From: Stemphylium vesicarium
Lineage: Eukaryota; Ascomycota; Dothideomycetes; Pleosporales; Pleosporaceae
Assembly: GCA_004380135.1 (NCBI GenBank)
Contig: QXCR01000089.1
Coordinates: forward strand, 164,946-228,945
Direction of reading: 5' to 3'
DNA: 64,000 nt
A model generated the notes under the pieces. The model did not search any database. It was not told the origin of the DNA and saw only the letters and a program-made list of their open reading frames with translations. The translations under genes were made by a program, and so were the position numbers. Shown here one piece after another: positions 31,077-43,153 of the stretch; positions within the stretch are counted from its first letter, which is position 1; the number at the start of each line of letters is the position of its first letter.

Positions 31077-34000
31077 TTGTCGCTCCGGCCGCACTCGGCC
31101 ATGCCGGCGCTGCTGATGGCCGTCGCGCCCACGACGACGACGCAGACGTGGACGCAGACACAAACGCAAACTTCACAAACACCAAGCATGTTCTCCGACC
31201 CCGCTTCGGCCCTCTACTGGCCGCCGGATGTCGCCCGCTACAACATGGAGGCTCTCTTATTCTCGTCGTCGGGATGGCTGAGGACGGCGTGCATCGTGTC
31301 GGCCTTGTTCTGGTATGGAGTGCAATCGTGAATGTATATAGGCGCAAATGTTGACGTCGCGTGCAGGGTCGCCTTTCGCGCATATCAAGTCCTCACGCAG
31401 CCCGTGGAGAAGCTGGTGCAGGTGCTTGGCCTCGAAGTCCCCGTCGCGCCCCTCGTCTCGCTCGCTGGCATAAAGGCAGACGGCGTGCTGCTGCACTGGA
31501 AGCCCCCGGACCAGCGCACCTCGATTCTGAAATACGTCATCCGCATCAACGGTATTGACATTGGCGACATATCGCCTCAGGAATCCTCCATTACGATTGA
31601 GAACCTGCAGCCCGACCGCCACTACACCATTCGCATCGTCACACTCAACTCTTCCAGCTTCCAAGCCCCCAGCGTGCCCATCCGCCTTCGCACCCTCCCC
31701 GCCGAGTCCGACGAATTCTACGGTCCGCACCCGCCGAAAGATGCCCAGATCAGCAGCGACAATGACTACACACCCACGCCCGTCATACGCCCAAACAAAA
31801 GCCTTGCCGATGTCGTCACCTCCGTGGCCGCGCCGCCCATGATGCGCGAACACAGCAACAGCACCTCCCGCATGAGGCGCCCGGATATTGGCAGGAGGAC
31901 CTCGCCCGCGTCGCAGGAGCAAGGAAGGACTGCGCAAGAGGCTGAAGGCCCAGACTCGATTCGCCAGCTGACGGAAAAATTGGACGGCCTCCGCCGCGAT
32001 CTGGACGACATGGAGCGTCAGATCCAAGACGAGGACCAGGAATTCGTCACCCAAAAGGCTATTCTCGTCGACAAGCGCGATGAAAAGAAGGCTGCACTGA
32101 AAGAGAAGGAAGACGCCAGTCGAGACTTGCGGAAGGAGGTGGCTAGTCTTGAACGCCAAAATGCCGCGGCCCAGACCAAGCGTGCTCAGCAAGAAAAGGT
32201 CCTACGTCAGAAAGAAGCCGAGAGAAAGAAGCTCAAGGACGATGTCGCCAAGTGGACCCGCGAATCGGGCGAACTTCGCGAGACGGCCGAGAAAATCAAA
32301 AAGGAGCAGGCAGAGTACGAATCCGCCTCGGAAAAGCGCATCCAGGAACTAAAGGACAAGTACGCCGACGAAACACAGGCTAACAAGGTCTTGGAGGATG
32401 CGATTCGCGAAAAGGGGATTCATATCAAGGCCTTAGAGGAGGAGCGAAAGAAGCTGGAAGAAGGCCAGGAGGGCGGCGAGGCTCCAGACGGTCCAGACAA
32501 TGCGGAAAAGGAAGAGGACAACCGATGGAAGATGACGCTCGGCTTGCTGCAACAACAGTACGCTCAAGCTTGGTCGCTGTATGCAGAGGCGGAGAGAGCG
32601 CATCACGATGCGACCAACAGGTTGACGTTTATGCAACAACGTCGCTTAAGCCAGCCTCAGCTCTTCTCAGGACCGCCTGTGCCGGAGATGGGGCCAGTGA
32701 GAAGGAACAGCCAACGCGCGCGACCGCTCAGTATGCGCGAGGGTCTCCTTTCCGCTGCTACTGGAGGCTTCGTACACACTTCCTCGGCACCTTTCAACAG
32801 CATTCCAACAACGTCTTCCCCGTCATTCGCTAACCCAACCCCGTATTTCAACCCGGTAAACGGCATGGCATTACCCCCTCGCACCTACAGCACTTCCTTT
32901 TCGCAGGCAGACTTTGAAAGCTTGACTGGAGGCGCGCCCATGAGCCCAACAGCTGGGGCCCTACTCCCAGCCGGTCTATTCGGAGACGACTTGGGCTTGA
33001 CGGAAGACGAGGATGACGACCCGGGCCCACCCCAGGCTCCTTCGCTCGACCCATCGCCAAATATGAGGAATGTTCTGCCTGGACTTGGAGCCCCTGGAAC
33101 AATGCACCCCACTCAAAATTCTAGTTCGCCTGCCTCACCACAGAGTCAGTCCCCGAGTGCTTTTGCTAGTCCTCGGGAAAGCGCCAGCGAACTCCACACC
33201 TATCCTAGTAACGATAATGTTGACAGCGACAAGCGCTCCATTCACTCCACCTCCAGCTCCTTCCAGATCAATCCCCAAGCCAGTCGATTTGGTGGACTTT
33301 TCGGGCTGAACCGAGCGCGTGGCAAGACGTTTTCTGACGAGGGTCCTGCTTTGGGCTCCTTGAAGCCATCCCAGAGTCAATCGCTGCCTCGTCAAGAACA
33401 CGGTCTAGATGGTCTTGGTAGCTCACGCCGCCGCGGCAGTCATTCTGAGGGCGCATGGTATGACTCGTTTATACGCACCAAGACACAGCCTGTGGAGTCA
33501 TCGAGCAGCCCGAAGCACGTAGCCACACGTAAGCGACCATTCAATATGTTTGGTAGCGCAAAGGGTGACGACCCATGGCTGCGGTCCATGCTAGGCATGC
33601 AGCAACGACCATCATCACCGCGCCAGGGCTCTACAAACTCTGGAGAAGGCATGGCTCTGCCACGACCTTCGACAGAAAGCCAGACGCGATTCGGATGGAA
33701 TGTCGACGCATTTGGTGCTCGAGCTAGCCCTCTCGGCGTAGACTGGAGTGTGAACAACACAAACACAACTTCGTGGTCTCGTCTGGGGTCTCGTCGGCCG
33801 TCGATGCAGCACTCTTCTAGTGCCAATTTGATCAACGACGACATGATGCACGACGATGTTCTGGACTTTCCCTCGAACACGCGATCTCCCACCCAAGCGC
33901 CAATCGGTACCAGACCGCAATCTTCTGCCTCGCACATGCCAGCCCAGCCATCAACGTCGTCGCTTCCGCCAATTCCGCCTACTCCACCCAAGCAACTGAA

Positions 34001-34664
34001 CCCAGCCGCAGCCAGCTTTAGCATGTTCCAACTGGGCAAGAAGACGGAAGAAGACAAAGCTAGGCGAGCTGCGGAGAAGGAAGCCAAGAAGACGGAAAAG
34101 AAGGAAGAAAAGGAGAAAAAGGCCAAAGACAAGACATCGCGGAAGGAAAAGCACACGCCGTCGGAAGCTGGCGATTCCCGTGAAGCCACTTCGCCTCACT
34201 GGGACTCGCGCATGTCACGCGACACGCCGTCAATCTCCACTGCAGATGCATCTGAAGCCTCCCCACGTGAATCGCTCGAGCGCAGTGTTTCTCACACAGC
34301 ATCCGATGCTGCAGGCTCAATAGGCAAGGAGTCGTTTATGCAAAAGCTGACGCGCAAGGGCAGCACCAACCAATTCCTGACCTTTGGCAAGAAGAGTGCC
34401 CTTTTCTCAAAGAGTAAAGCTGGCGACGTGCCAGGAACTCCAGATGAGGTTGAAGAGGAGGGATCCAGTGGCTTCTTTGGTCTGGGTAAAAGCACAGAAA
34501 GTGTAGGCAACAGCCCTAGCATTGGTACTCCCAAGGACAAGGCAAGCGTCTGGGGGTCCATAAAACGGATCGGGAAAAAGGACAAGACGCCGAGTCTGCA
34601 TGAGAGCATTGCTAGCGAGGCAACGGGGGATGAGGAGGATGTCGCAGAAAGCTCAAGGACGTAG
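31077..34664 (+). CDS. Fibronectin type III / coiled-coil scaffold protein
   Basis: Exons 31077-31327 and 31367-34664 (1182 aa from the first ATG; ATGs at 31101 or 31188 are alternatives). The 39-bp intron joins WYGVQS to VAFRAYQ in phase. N terminus: a hydrophobic stretch (LRTACIVSALFWYGVQS) that may be a membrane anchor. Next an Fn3 domain (GIKADGVLLHWKPPD ... HYTIRIVTLNS), a long charged coiled coil (about residues 290-470), then over 600 residues of Ser/Pro-rich disorder with a basic Lys/Glu segment near the end. No catalytic domain. Inference: a scaffold or tether; ascomycete homologues are annotated only as Fn3-domain proteins. Partner unknown. Confidence 0.75.
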
Positions 34665-34912
34665 CATTGCATGGTGAAGTTCGTAGCTAAATCAGCGTCG
34701 CATAGTATTTAATATTAACGTTCCATAACTGCAATGACCAAGGTTCGCATTCACCTGTGATTTCACTAGCGTGACGTTTCTTCCCCGGATTCTGCGCAGA
34801 GCCGCATTTCGCGCTTGGCTTGCACCTCGCAGCCTGCGCGCGACTTCACCACCACCCGAAACCGCCCAGCTTCCCGCCCAAACGCGCCCTCCATCCCACG
34901 CACACACAAACG

Positions 34913-35860
34913 ATGGCCTCGCCTGCCGCGGAAAACATGCAAAATGGCATCTCCACGCCGCCCGCGACAAACAATGCGCCAACACTCAGTCCACCCACAC
35001 AACCCCAACCCGCCTCGCAGCAGCAGCCGTCGCAACAATCCAACGGCAGCAACGCGCCCGCGAATAACAACCCCACCACCACAGCTACCACTGCCTCAGC
35101 AACCACCACCATGAACGCCGCATTCCCGCCAACCTCGCTCCAAGACCCAGGCACCAGCAAACGCCCCCGCGACGCGCGCCTCATCCACCTAATCCTCGCC
35201 AACATGGGCGTGCACGCCTACACCGAGCGCGTTCCCCTGCAACTCCTCGATTTCGCCTACCGCTACACATCTTCCATCCTCTCTGACGCGCTATCCTACG
35301 AGCCACCGCTGCCCACGACATCTGGGTCTAAAAAACGCAGCGCTGGCGGCGGTAGCGGCGGTGGCAGTGGTGGCGGTGGTGCGAATGGTGAAGCCAGCGA
35401 CGATGGGATCAGTCTTAATGCGCTACGTACGGCTGTGGGGGCGCGGGCTGCGAGTACGTTTCAGAGTAGCTTGGGTAAAGAGTTTTTGAGCGAGGTTGCG
35501 CTGGAGCGGAATCGGATTGCGCTGCCGAGGGTGGAGAGGGAGTTTGGGGTTAGGCTGCCGCCCGAGAGGTATTGTTTTACTGGGGTCGGGTGGGGTGTTA
35601 AGGGGGCTTGGGAGGAGGATGTTGAGGAGGGGGGTGAGGGGGAAGAGGATGTGGATATGGAGGATGAGGGAGCTGCTGGTGCTGGAGCGAGTGCAGCGGG
35701 CTTTGGGGGGCCGGTTGGTGGTGTTAATGGAGCTGCTGGTGCGACGGCGCACGCGGAGGGGGAGGGGGAGGACGATACGGCTATGGGGGGGATGGAAGAG
35801 GAGGGGGATGATGATGAGTTTGAGGAGGCCATGGGGTTGAATCGGGAAGGTGGTGCGTGA
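34913..35860 (+). CDS. TAF9: TFIID/SAGA subunit TAF9
   Basis: 315 aa from ATG at 34913; an in-frame ATG at 34820 would add 31 His/Pro-rich residues that look like translated 5' UTR. After a low-complexity Gln/Asn/Ser leader comes the histone fold PRDARLIHLILANMGVHAYTERVPLQLLDFAYRYTSSILSDAL. It is interrupted by a Gly/Ser linker and resumes with ISLNALRTAVGARA and the conserved LPPERYCFTGVGW. The C terminus is Glu/Gly-rich and acidic. Known: TAF9 pairs with TAF6 through the histone fold in TFIID and SAGA. The order of blocks and the Tyr-Cys-Phe motif are diagnostic. Confidence 0.9.
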   Translation: MASPAAENMQNGISTPPATNNAPTLSPPTQPQPASQQQPSQQSNGSNAPANNNPTTTATTASATTTMNAAFPPTSLQDPGTSKRPRDARLIHLILANMGVHAYTERVPLQLLDFAYRYTSSILSDALSYEPPLPTTSGSKKRSAGGGSGGGSGGGGANGEASDDGISLNALRTAVGARAASTFQSSLGKEFLSEVALERNRIALPRVEREFGVRLPPERYCFTGVGWGVKGAWEEDVEEGGEGEEDVDMEDEGAAGAGASAAGFGGPVGGVNGAAGATAHAEGEGEDDTAMGGMEEEGDDDEFEEAMGLNREGGA

Positions 35861-36103
35861 GCAGCAGTAGCAGCATTCTCAGGGAAGGGAGAGATGGGTT
35901 GAAAAGGGGCGTTGGTGGTGTCTTCATCGCATTTCACGGCGTTTTGTATGGGTGTCAACTCAATTTTCGTTCTCTTATTGGAATTTTACTTTCAAGAAAG
36001 CCATCGTATACCAAGAAGCTTGAAAAATATCTCAACTTGACAAGATTTTTGCGTCCATGTTTCTTCTTGTGCCTCTCCTCCGTCCGGTATTGTAACAAGT
36101 GTG

Positions 36104-36116
36104 TGTGTGTGCTTAA
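36104..36116. repeat. GT microsatellite in TAF9 3' flank
   Basis: Short gtgtgtgtgtg run in an AT-rich 3' region downstream of TAF9. Confidence 0.6.
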
Positions 36117-36237
36117 GAAAGTTTTTATTTACAGATATAATACATGATGCACACTCCCTCTCTCTCTTTTCCCTCTAAGCCAACAACACACATTCCCATC
36201 CCTCATGTCCCTTTCCTCTCTCCCTAATTCCCCCTTC

Positions 36238-36819
36238 TCACGTCCCCCCATAAACACCCCCCCTCATAACCCCCCGCTCATCAACCCGGTTCTCCTCTCT
36301 CCTCCTCAAGACCCCCTCCCCACCTGCCTCCCCCCCGCCCTCAACCTCCGCCTTCCTCCCCACCGTCCTCCCCTCATCATCAAGATTCCACCACTCCTTA
36401 TGCTTACTCCGCGCATCCTCCAATTTGCGTGCATGTTCCTCTCGTGCCTATTTCACATTAGCCTTTAATCCTTATTCCCCATCCCCTCTCTAAACCCCCT
36501 CTCCCAAGAAAACAGAAATGGTACTTACAGCCCTCCTCTCCCCCGCCCTCCGAAACCACTCCCCCCGCGCCCGATCCAACTCATCCTGATTCTGATACTG
36601 CAGCATACAGGCATTCATCACCAACCGCGGCTGGCGACACGCATACATCATGCTAAACGTGCGGCCGAGGGCGCACTGGGCGAAGGCTTCGATTTCTGAG
36701 GCGCATTTCTGACGGACGTTGGCGTAGTAGAGGTCGCGGACTTGTTGTTCTTGGGGGGCGGAGAGGGGAGTGGGGTTGCTGGGGGAGGCGTTTGTTGCGG
36801 TTATCGTGCTGTCTGCCAT
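36238..36819 (-). CDS. Twin CX9C mitochondrial protein (CMC1-like)
   Basis: Exons 36819-36529 and 36447-36238 (166 aa). The 81-bp intron (GTAAGT..AATAG) is phase 0. Two CX9C motifs are explicit: C-ASEIEAFAQ-C and C-RQPRLVMNA-C, forming the coiled-coil-helix-coiled-coil-helix fold. Joining the second exon adds AREEHARKLEDARSKHKEWW, the charged helix with a Trp pair that follows the fold in Cmc1-family proteins. Known: such proteins are imported into the intermembrane space by Mia40 and help copper delivery and cytochrome c oxidase assembly. Without the splice the protein would stop after an unrelated 11-residue tail. The last 40 residues are Gly/Arg-rich and less certain. Confidence 0.8.
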
Positions 36820-37349
36820 TGTCGCTGTGGGAGGGGTGGACGGGTGGATGGGGTGAAAGGTAGGATGGTGGAGGTGGTGCGGGTGTGGGTTTGTTTCGAT
36901 GGGGAGATGGTGGGTGTGGCCTGCGAGCCCTTGTCGTTGATTAATTCGTTTCCGTTGTATGTGTGTATGTGGATGTAGTCTTTACAGTCCTTGTCGCGGT
37001 TTCCGTCCCGCGTGCGTTTGTAGTGCGGACGCTCGTTGTACTCGCTGGTTCAAGATTCAGAAGATTGATATCGATTTGGAGCAGTGATGCTCCAAGCTGC
37101 CGCTGATACGGAGCGTGCATATGTCGGTGGTCTGGGTCGCCGATGCGCGCACTAACTTTGCATGCCAGGTGCTGCTGAGCCGAGGCAACTTTGCTGCAGC
37201 GAGTGATGCGCTAGGTGTGGGCACTTCACATGTTGGCTGCTTGAGAGGTACTATTCGCATTCCATGAATACTGTTTGAGGAATACTCTGTCTGAGCATAC
37301 ACACGACGACTATCTACAATCTTATCAAAAACGACCACACCCACCCATA
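36820..37349. other. Divergent promoter region
   Basis: Between the CX9C gene (minus) and the SDR gene (plus); GT/GG-rich on the left, no gene recognised. Confidence 0.5.
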
Positions 37350-38138
37350 ATGAAGATTGCAAACCGCACCTTCCTCATCAGCGGCGGCGTCTCCGGCCTC
37401 GGTCTCGCAACCGCACGCGCCCTGCACGCCCACGGCGCCTACGTCTCGCTGCTCGACCTGAACGCAGACACGGGCAAGAAACTCGTGTCTGAACTCAGTC
37501 CGCGCGCACGATTCTTCGAAACAGACGTCACAGACAGCACCGCCATTGCGTCGGCTATCGCGGGCTCCGTAGCCTGGGCAGTGGAAACCGGTGCTGAAAT
37601 CGGGGGCGTGGTAGCGGGCGCAGGCGTCGGTTTGCCTGGTCTCATCATCGACAAGAAGAACGAGCCGCTCAGTATCGAAAGTATAGATTTGGTCTTGAAC
37701 ATCAATTTACGCGGCACACTGGATTTAATCCGCCAGACGCTGCCACATATGACGACTACCACCCCGTCTGCCCCCGACGGCGCCCGCGGCGTTGTGATCA
37801 TGATTGCCTCGTCGGCGGCGTTTGATGGCCAGATGGGACAGGTTGCGTATGCGGCGTCCAAAGGTGCGGTTGCATCGCTTACCCTGCCGCTGGCCCGCGA
37901 TGTCGCAAAGTTTGGTATCAGGGCTGTTACGATTGCGCCGAGTATGTTTGATAGCGCTATGACGCGCATGATGAGTGACAAGGTTAGGAAGAGCTTGGAG
38001 AATAGCATGGAGTTCCCGAAGCGGGCGGGACTGCCGGAGGAGTTTGCGCGGTTGGTGGTCGAGTGTGTGGGCAATGATATGTTGAATGGGACGGTGTTGC
38101 GGTTGGATGGCGCCATGAGGATGCCGGCGAGGCTTTAA
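37350..38138 (+). CDS. Short-chain dehydrogenase/reductase (HSD10-like)
   Basis: 262 aa from ATG at 37350; an upstream in-frame ATG (37275) adds 25 polar residues not expected in the family. Rossmann motif ISGGVSGLGLATA at the N terminus, LLDLN after strand 2 (NAD-type acidic residue), catalytic Ser in MIASSAAF, and YAASK with Tyr and Lys. The usual NNAG motif is replaced by AGAG (GVVAGAGVGLPG). The overall order resembles 17-beta-HSD type 10/3-hydroxyacyl-CoA dehydrogenase, suggesting NAD-dependent oxidation of hydroxyacyl-CoA or similar substrates; substrate not provable here. Tail-to-tail with UTP11, 27 bp between stops. Confidence 0.85.
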   Translation: MKIANRTFLISGGVSGLGLATARALHAHGAYVSLLDLNADTGKKLVSELSPRARFFETDVTDSTAIASAIAGSVAWAVETGAEIGGVVAGAGVGLPGLIIDKKNEPLSIESIDLVLNINLRGTLDLIRQTLPHMTTTTPSAPDGARGVVIMIASSAAFDGQMGQVAYAASKGAVASLTLPLARDVAKFGIRAVTIAPSMFDSAMTRMMSDKVRKSLENSMEFPKRAGLPEEFARLVVECVGNDMLNGTVLRLDGAMRMPARL

Positions 38139-38165
38139 TTATGCATTGCTTTGGGAGCTGATTGT

Positions 38166-38993
38166 TCAGCGCTTTCGCTCGCGAACCTTGAATTTCACTC
38201 CGTTCTTGTTCACGCCACCGACTGTGTTGTTCATCTTTGCGCGCTGTAACTCCAACTCCTCCTCGGCGGCCATGAGCTCGCTTTCCCGCTTCTTGATGGC
38301 TTGGAGTCTCGATGCTGTTCTTTCCTGCGCGCGTTCCCGGTCTTTGCGGAATTTGCGCGCCTCTCGCCTCGCTTGCTCCTGTGCCTCCATCTGCTTCTTG
38401 GACATTGTACTCGGCCGTTGTGGAGGCAACTCGTCTTCTGAAAGCTCGTCTTGCAGATCGCCGAACGTCGGTGACGCGGAGCGCTTAGGCATTTCCTTTC
38501 CACTGCCAAACCATGTGTCCGGGTCAAACTCCTCCTGCTCCTCTTCGTTCTCGACAAAGACCCTGTGCTTGCCTTGCCGAGCTTCCTCTCCATCTTTGAT
38601 TACCCGCACGTCGCCCTGCTCCTCCATGACCAGCCGCTTCTCTAGTTCCTCCCTCTCCTTGCGCGTGACCTGAAGCATGGTGCGAATATACCCCGCATCC
38701 TGTGTCTTCAACAGCTTCACCACCTCCACGCTCAACGCCTTGTTGCCTCGATCCGCCACCTTCCTCCCCTGCTTGTCCACCTGCGACGACATCATCTTGA
38801 ACGAAAACTCATCAGGATTCCGGTCGCGTGCCTTTTGGCTCAGGATCTTGAGCTTGGCCTTTTTGTCGCGATGGTCGGCTGCGCGCAGCTTGTAATCTTT
38901 GCGCTTCTCGAGAAGACCCCATTTTTCGCGCTCCAGAGGTTGCGCACGCTCTTTGTGGTTGCGCCGCTGGACGGCATTCCGCATCGACGACAT
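38166..38993 (-). CDS. UTP11: U3 snoRNP protein UTP11
   Basis: 275 aa from ATG at 38993 (MSSMRNAVQRRNHKERAQP), chosen because family members begin with this basic block. An upstream in-frame ATG at 39080 adds 29 unlike residues. Conserved: WGLLEKRKDYKLRAADHRDKKAKLKIL, then RNPDEFSFKM, and a Lys/Arg-rich C terminus with coiled coil. Known: Utp11 is part of the small-subunit processome for 18S rRNA maturation in the nucleolus. Confidence 0.92.
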   Translation of the reverse strand: MSSMRNAVQRRNHKERAQPLEREKWGLLEKRKDYKLRAADHRDKKAKLKILSQKARDRNPDEFSFKMMSSQVDKQGRKVADRGNKALSVEVVKLLKTQDAGYIRTMLQVTRKEREELEKRLVMEEQGDVRVIKDGEEARQGKHRVFVENEEEQEEFDPDTWFGSGKEMPKRSASPTFGDLQDELSEDELPPQRPSTMSKKQMEAQEQARREARKFRKDRERAQERTASRLQAIKKRESELMAAEEELELQRAKMNNTVGGVNKNGVKFKVRERKR

Positions 38994-40863
38994 TTTGGGC
39001 GTGTAGGCTTGGGTTTGGGGGGGTAGTTGGGTGTTGTTGGTGCAGTTTGCAGAGTTGCTGGAAATTATTCGAGGCGCCAAGATGTCGACCCGCTGAAATG
39101 TTAGATGCCGGTCTGTGCCACAAGGTTCGGGGGGGGCGGCGTGGCCGGATCATGGATGCCGGCTAATGAACCTACTCAGATTTGACGACTTCAGCATCAA
39201 CAGGCTTTGTATTCGATACCGCAATTCTCAGATATTTGCATTCCACGCCCAAGCTGCATGTGCCAAGTTTATCACTCACATGTGACTTCTCAATACATCG
39301 GACGTTGCACTTGCATTCAGATATTGCGAATGTCGACACAAGTCAGGTTCTGAGTACAAGGCATTTAAGCAGTGCTTTACCCTTCTACTTGGCAATGGAG
39401 TATGACGCTGTGCAAGATGGCAAGAACTGACCGGATCATACTGCACTGACCCATGTACTGCGACTTCGAGGTAGGTTGAAGCTCGCTGCCCGACACCAGT
39501 ATTCTAACTGCGCCTTGGCTCCCTCTCAATAGTCGCACACTAAGTCTTTGATCGGCATTAACTCACATACCAACTATGATGATGTCTTTTGCTGTTTCAG
39601 TAAAGTGTGTACCAAGGTCCCACCCCGTTGGTGGAAGTTTCGCAAAACGCCTCGCTGCGAGCTATCGCATGTATCACATAACAATCAATAATCGCCCATA
39701 CTATATCCCTACAGGTACCATCGAGCTTTCGAATATGCCATTTCGCATTAGTGCCACGTTCTTGGAATTTCCAATAGCGTCTTGAACACATACGTCCCGA
39801 ATGCGAGGCGAACGGATGTTGTCGGAGTATAGCGAAGAAATCTCCTGTCGGCGCAATATGGCATCGGTCTATTACTTTGTGCATGTCAATCTGAACAACA
39901 CGAGCAAGAGCGCTTTGTCTAATAAGCTCCACAGTTATATTGTGCGGGCGGACATTCATCAAAATTGAGCAATGTGGCGACAGGTCCATGCAACAGTCCA
40001 TTACACTGCATGAAAAGCGCAAGACTTGTCCGAAACAACAGATTATTATCCAGGCGATGAATAGGAAGCGCGCGGGATGGTAGCGCCTCCAAATCGAGAC
40101 CGCGCCCGAGATAGTGACCCAGCAAGCGCTGCGTGACGAGAAGAGGTATGGTATTCCGACTGAAACGCCAAGCTGATGTCCAAACAATGCCCAGAAATCC
40201 TTCCAAACGCCGCGGAAAATTTGCTACCGATCTGTGGCTGTGTACTTATGTACCCCGGGTGTCGTTCAATATACACCAACGCCAAAACCTAATCATCTGC
40301 TTGGGGAAACATGCACTACCACAAATATCGACCTGATTAGGTATCTGCCATACGGGAAATACAGATCGCATAACTTTCCACCAATTATTTCAAGGCTCAG
40401 ATCGCTCATCAACCTGCAATGCAGATCAAAGTTGTGATGCTGTTGTGGTGGGCATGACCATTCTAGCCACCACTAAGTCTACAACAGCCACCGCACGTCT
40501 CCCCGAACGACAAGCAACAGCGGAACGTATTTCTCCACTATTCTTGTGGCGTCTTGGCAATGCCAGACTAGAGTCCACATTGTAGGATTTCTCCACCCTG
40601 TGGTAATTTCAGTATCCCGTGAAGGGGGTCTTACCTTGGAGTCCAGATTTGTCCGCGATGCAAGCGCTGCAATAGGGGATGTGGCACATTGATATAAAGA
40701 GAATGGAACTCCGGGGTTCTAAAAAATCATCGACTCACTCATTCCTTCCTTGACATTTTCAATTTCGTGCGCAAAAAGATCCAGGAGATCTCTCATCTTC
40801 TTTTCAGTTCATCACACAGTTCTGCGGAATCGCTTTCATCGAAAAAAACTCCATCCCTTCATC
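38994..40863. other. Long intergenic region, no confident gene
   Basis: 1.87 kb. A 196-codon minus-strand frame (39597-40187) has no domain, no splice partners and ordinary intergenic composition. A TATA-like tgatataaag lies near 40690, 170 bp upstream of the pectate lyase start, and is a plausible core promoter. Confidence 0.45.
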
Positions 40864-42062
40864 ATGATTTCTCAGGTCGCACTTTTCTCGCTCGTCGCCA
40901 GCATGGCGGCTGCGCAGACTCTCAACATCCCCACTCGCGCCGGCGAGATCATCACGCTCCCGGAGCCCAGCACCATCACTGGTGATGTTGACTTTGGCAA
41001 CAAGGAGTTTGACCGTGGCCAGCCATGCGACTCTGACGAGGACACTGGCAGCGACAACGCTGTTTTCCTCCTCGAGGACGGTGCATCCATCTCCAACGTC
41101 ATCATTGGCGCTGATTCTCTTGAGGGTGTCCACTGCCTTGGTTCCTGCACATTGACCAACGTCTGGTTCCGTGACGTCTGCGAGGATGCCGTCTCCGTTC
41201 TCGGTACTGGTGATGCTATGATCATCGGTGGTGGTGCCCAAGAAGCCAAGGATAAGGTCATCCAGCATAAGTATGTTTCATGATCCTACATGAACGAAGA
41301 TACCTCACTGACACCATCACAGCGGCGCCGGTACCGTCACAATCGAAGACTACACCATCGTCAACGCCGGAAAGCTCTACCGCTCCTGCGGTGACTGCAC
41401 CGACAACTCCAAGAAGTCGCCCCGCAACGTCATTGTCAAGAACGTCAGGGCCTTTGGCGTAACCTCTGACCTCATCGGCATCAACTCCAACTTCGGCGAC
41501 ACAGCCTCCATCACCGGCTCGTGCGGAACCACAAAGTCGGTCTGCAGGGAGTACAAGGGTGTCGACAAGGGCAACGGCAAGAGCGAGAAGCTCGACACCA
41601 ACGAGAGCTGCACCGGCGACCAGGGCAAGCTTGAGACTCTGCCTGAGTGCGGCGCTGAGGAGGTTCCTCCTCCTGAGGAGACTGCTACTTCCGAGGTTGC
41701 TACTCCCACCGCTCCTGCTCCTACTTCTGAAGTCGCTCCTACTGAGGCTGTTCCTACTGAGGCTGCTCCTACGTCTGAGGCTGCGACTGCTTCTGAGGTT
41801 GCCATTACCTCGCAAGCTAGCACCCTCATCACCAAGACTTCTGCTGCTAAGCCCACTGCCACTGCCACCGAGTAAGATATCACCCCACCACACATTCCGC
41901 TTGTGTTCTATCAAACTAATCCGTTCTTTTTGCAGCGAGGACACCAGCAGCGGCAGCGTTAAGCTTTACGGCCAGTGCGGTGGCAACAACTACAAGGGCG
42001 CTACCAAGTGTGCTGAGGGCAAGTGCGTGAAGTCTAACGAGTGGTACTCTCAGTGCATTTAA
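40864..42062 (+). CDS. Secreted PL3 pectate lyase with C-terminal CBM1
   Basis: Exons 40864-41270, 41323-41871 and 41936-42062 (360 aa). Both introns (52 and 64 bp) are GT..AG and keep frame. Signal peptide [18 protein letters not shown]. The catalytic part is the PL3 parallel beta-helix ([19 protein letters not shown] rung; [35 protein letters not shown]). A Pro/Thr/Ala/Glu linker of about 70 residues follows, then a CBM1 whose core [15 protein letters not shown] and final SNEWYSQCI are encoded mainly by the last exon. Known: PL3 cleaves polygalacturonate by beta-elimination with Ca2+; CBM1 binds cellulose. Inference: targets pectin embedded near cellulose in plant walls. The CBM1 on its own exon suggests exon-level domain acquisition. 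Confidence 0.92.
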
Positions 42063-43153
42063 ACGGTCATTTACAACTGTTGCGCAATGATTGTTTTGAC
42101 ATTGACGTTCGCGATGTCCAGACGGTGGATGGTTGGAGCTTCTTTTTGATGCATGATTCTTCTTCTTCTGTGGATATCTTTCATGATTCCTGTAGCTGTG
42201 TATATAGCGCCTTTACATGTTAATTGATCTGTGATCTGTGATCTGTCTGCGCCTGTATGTAACTGCTGCGTGGGATTCGTGGCCGGATACTGATGCCTAC
42301 AGCGAATATAAGCTGTCTTGTCAAGTCTGGTCTATCGACCATCTCTAGGGGGATCGCCACTTACCGAACGATTGAAGTCCAATTCGTCCAGAGTATTTTC
42401 TGCGGACAAAATGTCGAGGTGTGCTTCCTGGAATTCTGTCAAGCTCATATTAGGAAAGGGTCGTCATTGTTGAGAAGTCCGCTGCTGCGGTATTAAAGTC
42501 GGGCATCGCGCCAATTCAGCATTGCAATGGCTGGTAGATTAAATTCAAAGCTGTACAATTGTGATAAATTGGAAGAAGGGAGGAGGAGCGGCCACTCAAG
42601 AACAGTCTAGTGTTCCATTGCGCCGACAAATGCGGGTCGTAGGAGTGCATGTGAAGGGAGCCTTGCGCCAACGATGACGTCGCTGTCAGCTAAGCGAAAC
42701 TATCCTCGAGCTACCCCGAGGTACACCAGCTCACCCCTCGCAAGACCTCAACACCATCTCTTGGCCCATGTCTCCGGACACACGATGATCCAAACAAACA
42801 CGGATCGATTGCTGTATCCAGCATATTTCGCGGCTCGCTTGACTGCGCCGCCGTCCCCTCACAGTTGGCATGCAGCTCAAGGTCTTGGTTTTTCCGACAC
42901 CCGACTCTACCATACCAGAATGCGGCAGTAGCGCCGTCGTAAAACCTGGAGAAATGTGATGATCATTTTCCGGAACAAGTGCGGAGCCCCGCAAGATGTT
43001 TTCCAGGGCTTAGGTTCCTGGAAGCTCGGGGTATTGGATCCCGGAACCGCTTGGCTGGTGAATAACTGTGCTTTTGGCAACCGGTTATATGAGGTCTATA
43101 GCCGTTGACCAAAATCTTTGTTGTACCCCAATTCGCCCTGTAGCAACTTCACA
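42063..43153. other. Intergenic between two wall-degrading enzymes
   Basis: 3' flank of the pectate lyase and promoter of the GH43 gene. A ctgtgatctgtgatctgt triplet repeat lies at 42229-42246. No gene. Confidence 0.5.

Noticed and set aside
31257..32192. 311-codon antisense ORF over the Fn3 gene
   Set aside because: Shadow; the plus strand has Fn3 and coiled-coil sense and a splice-supported start.
39597..40187. 196-codon minus-strand ORF
   Set aside because: No domain, signal, splice partner or codon pattern; compositionally like the surrounding intergenic DNA.
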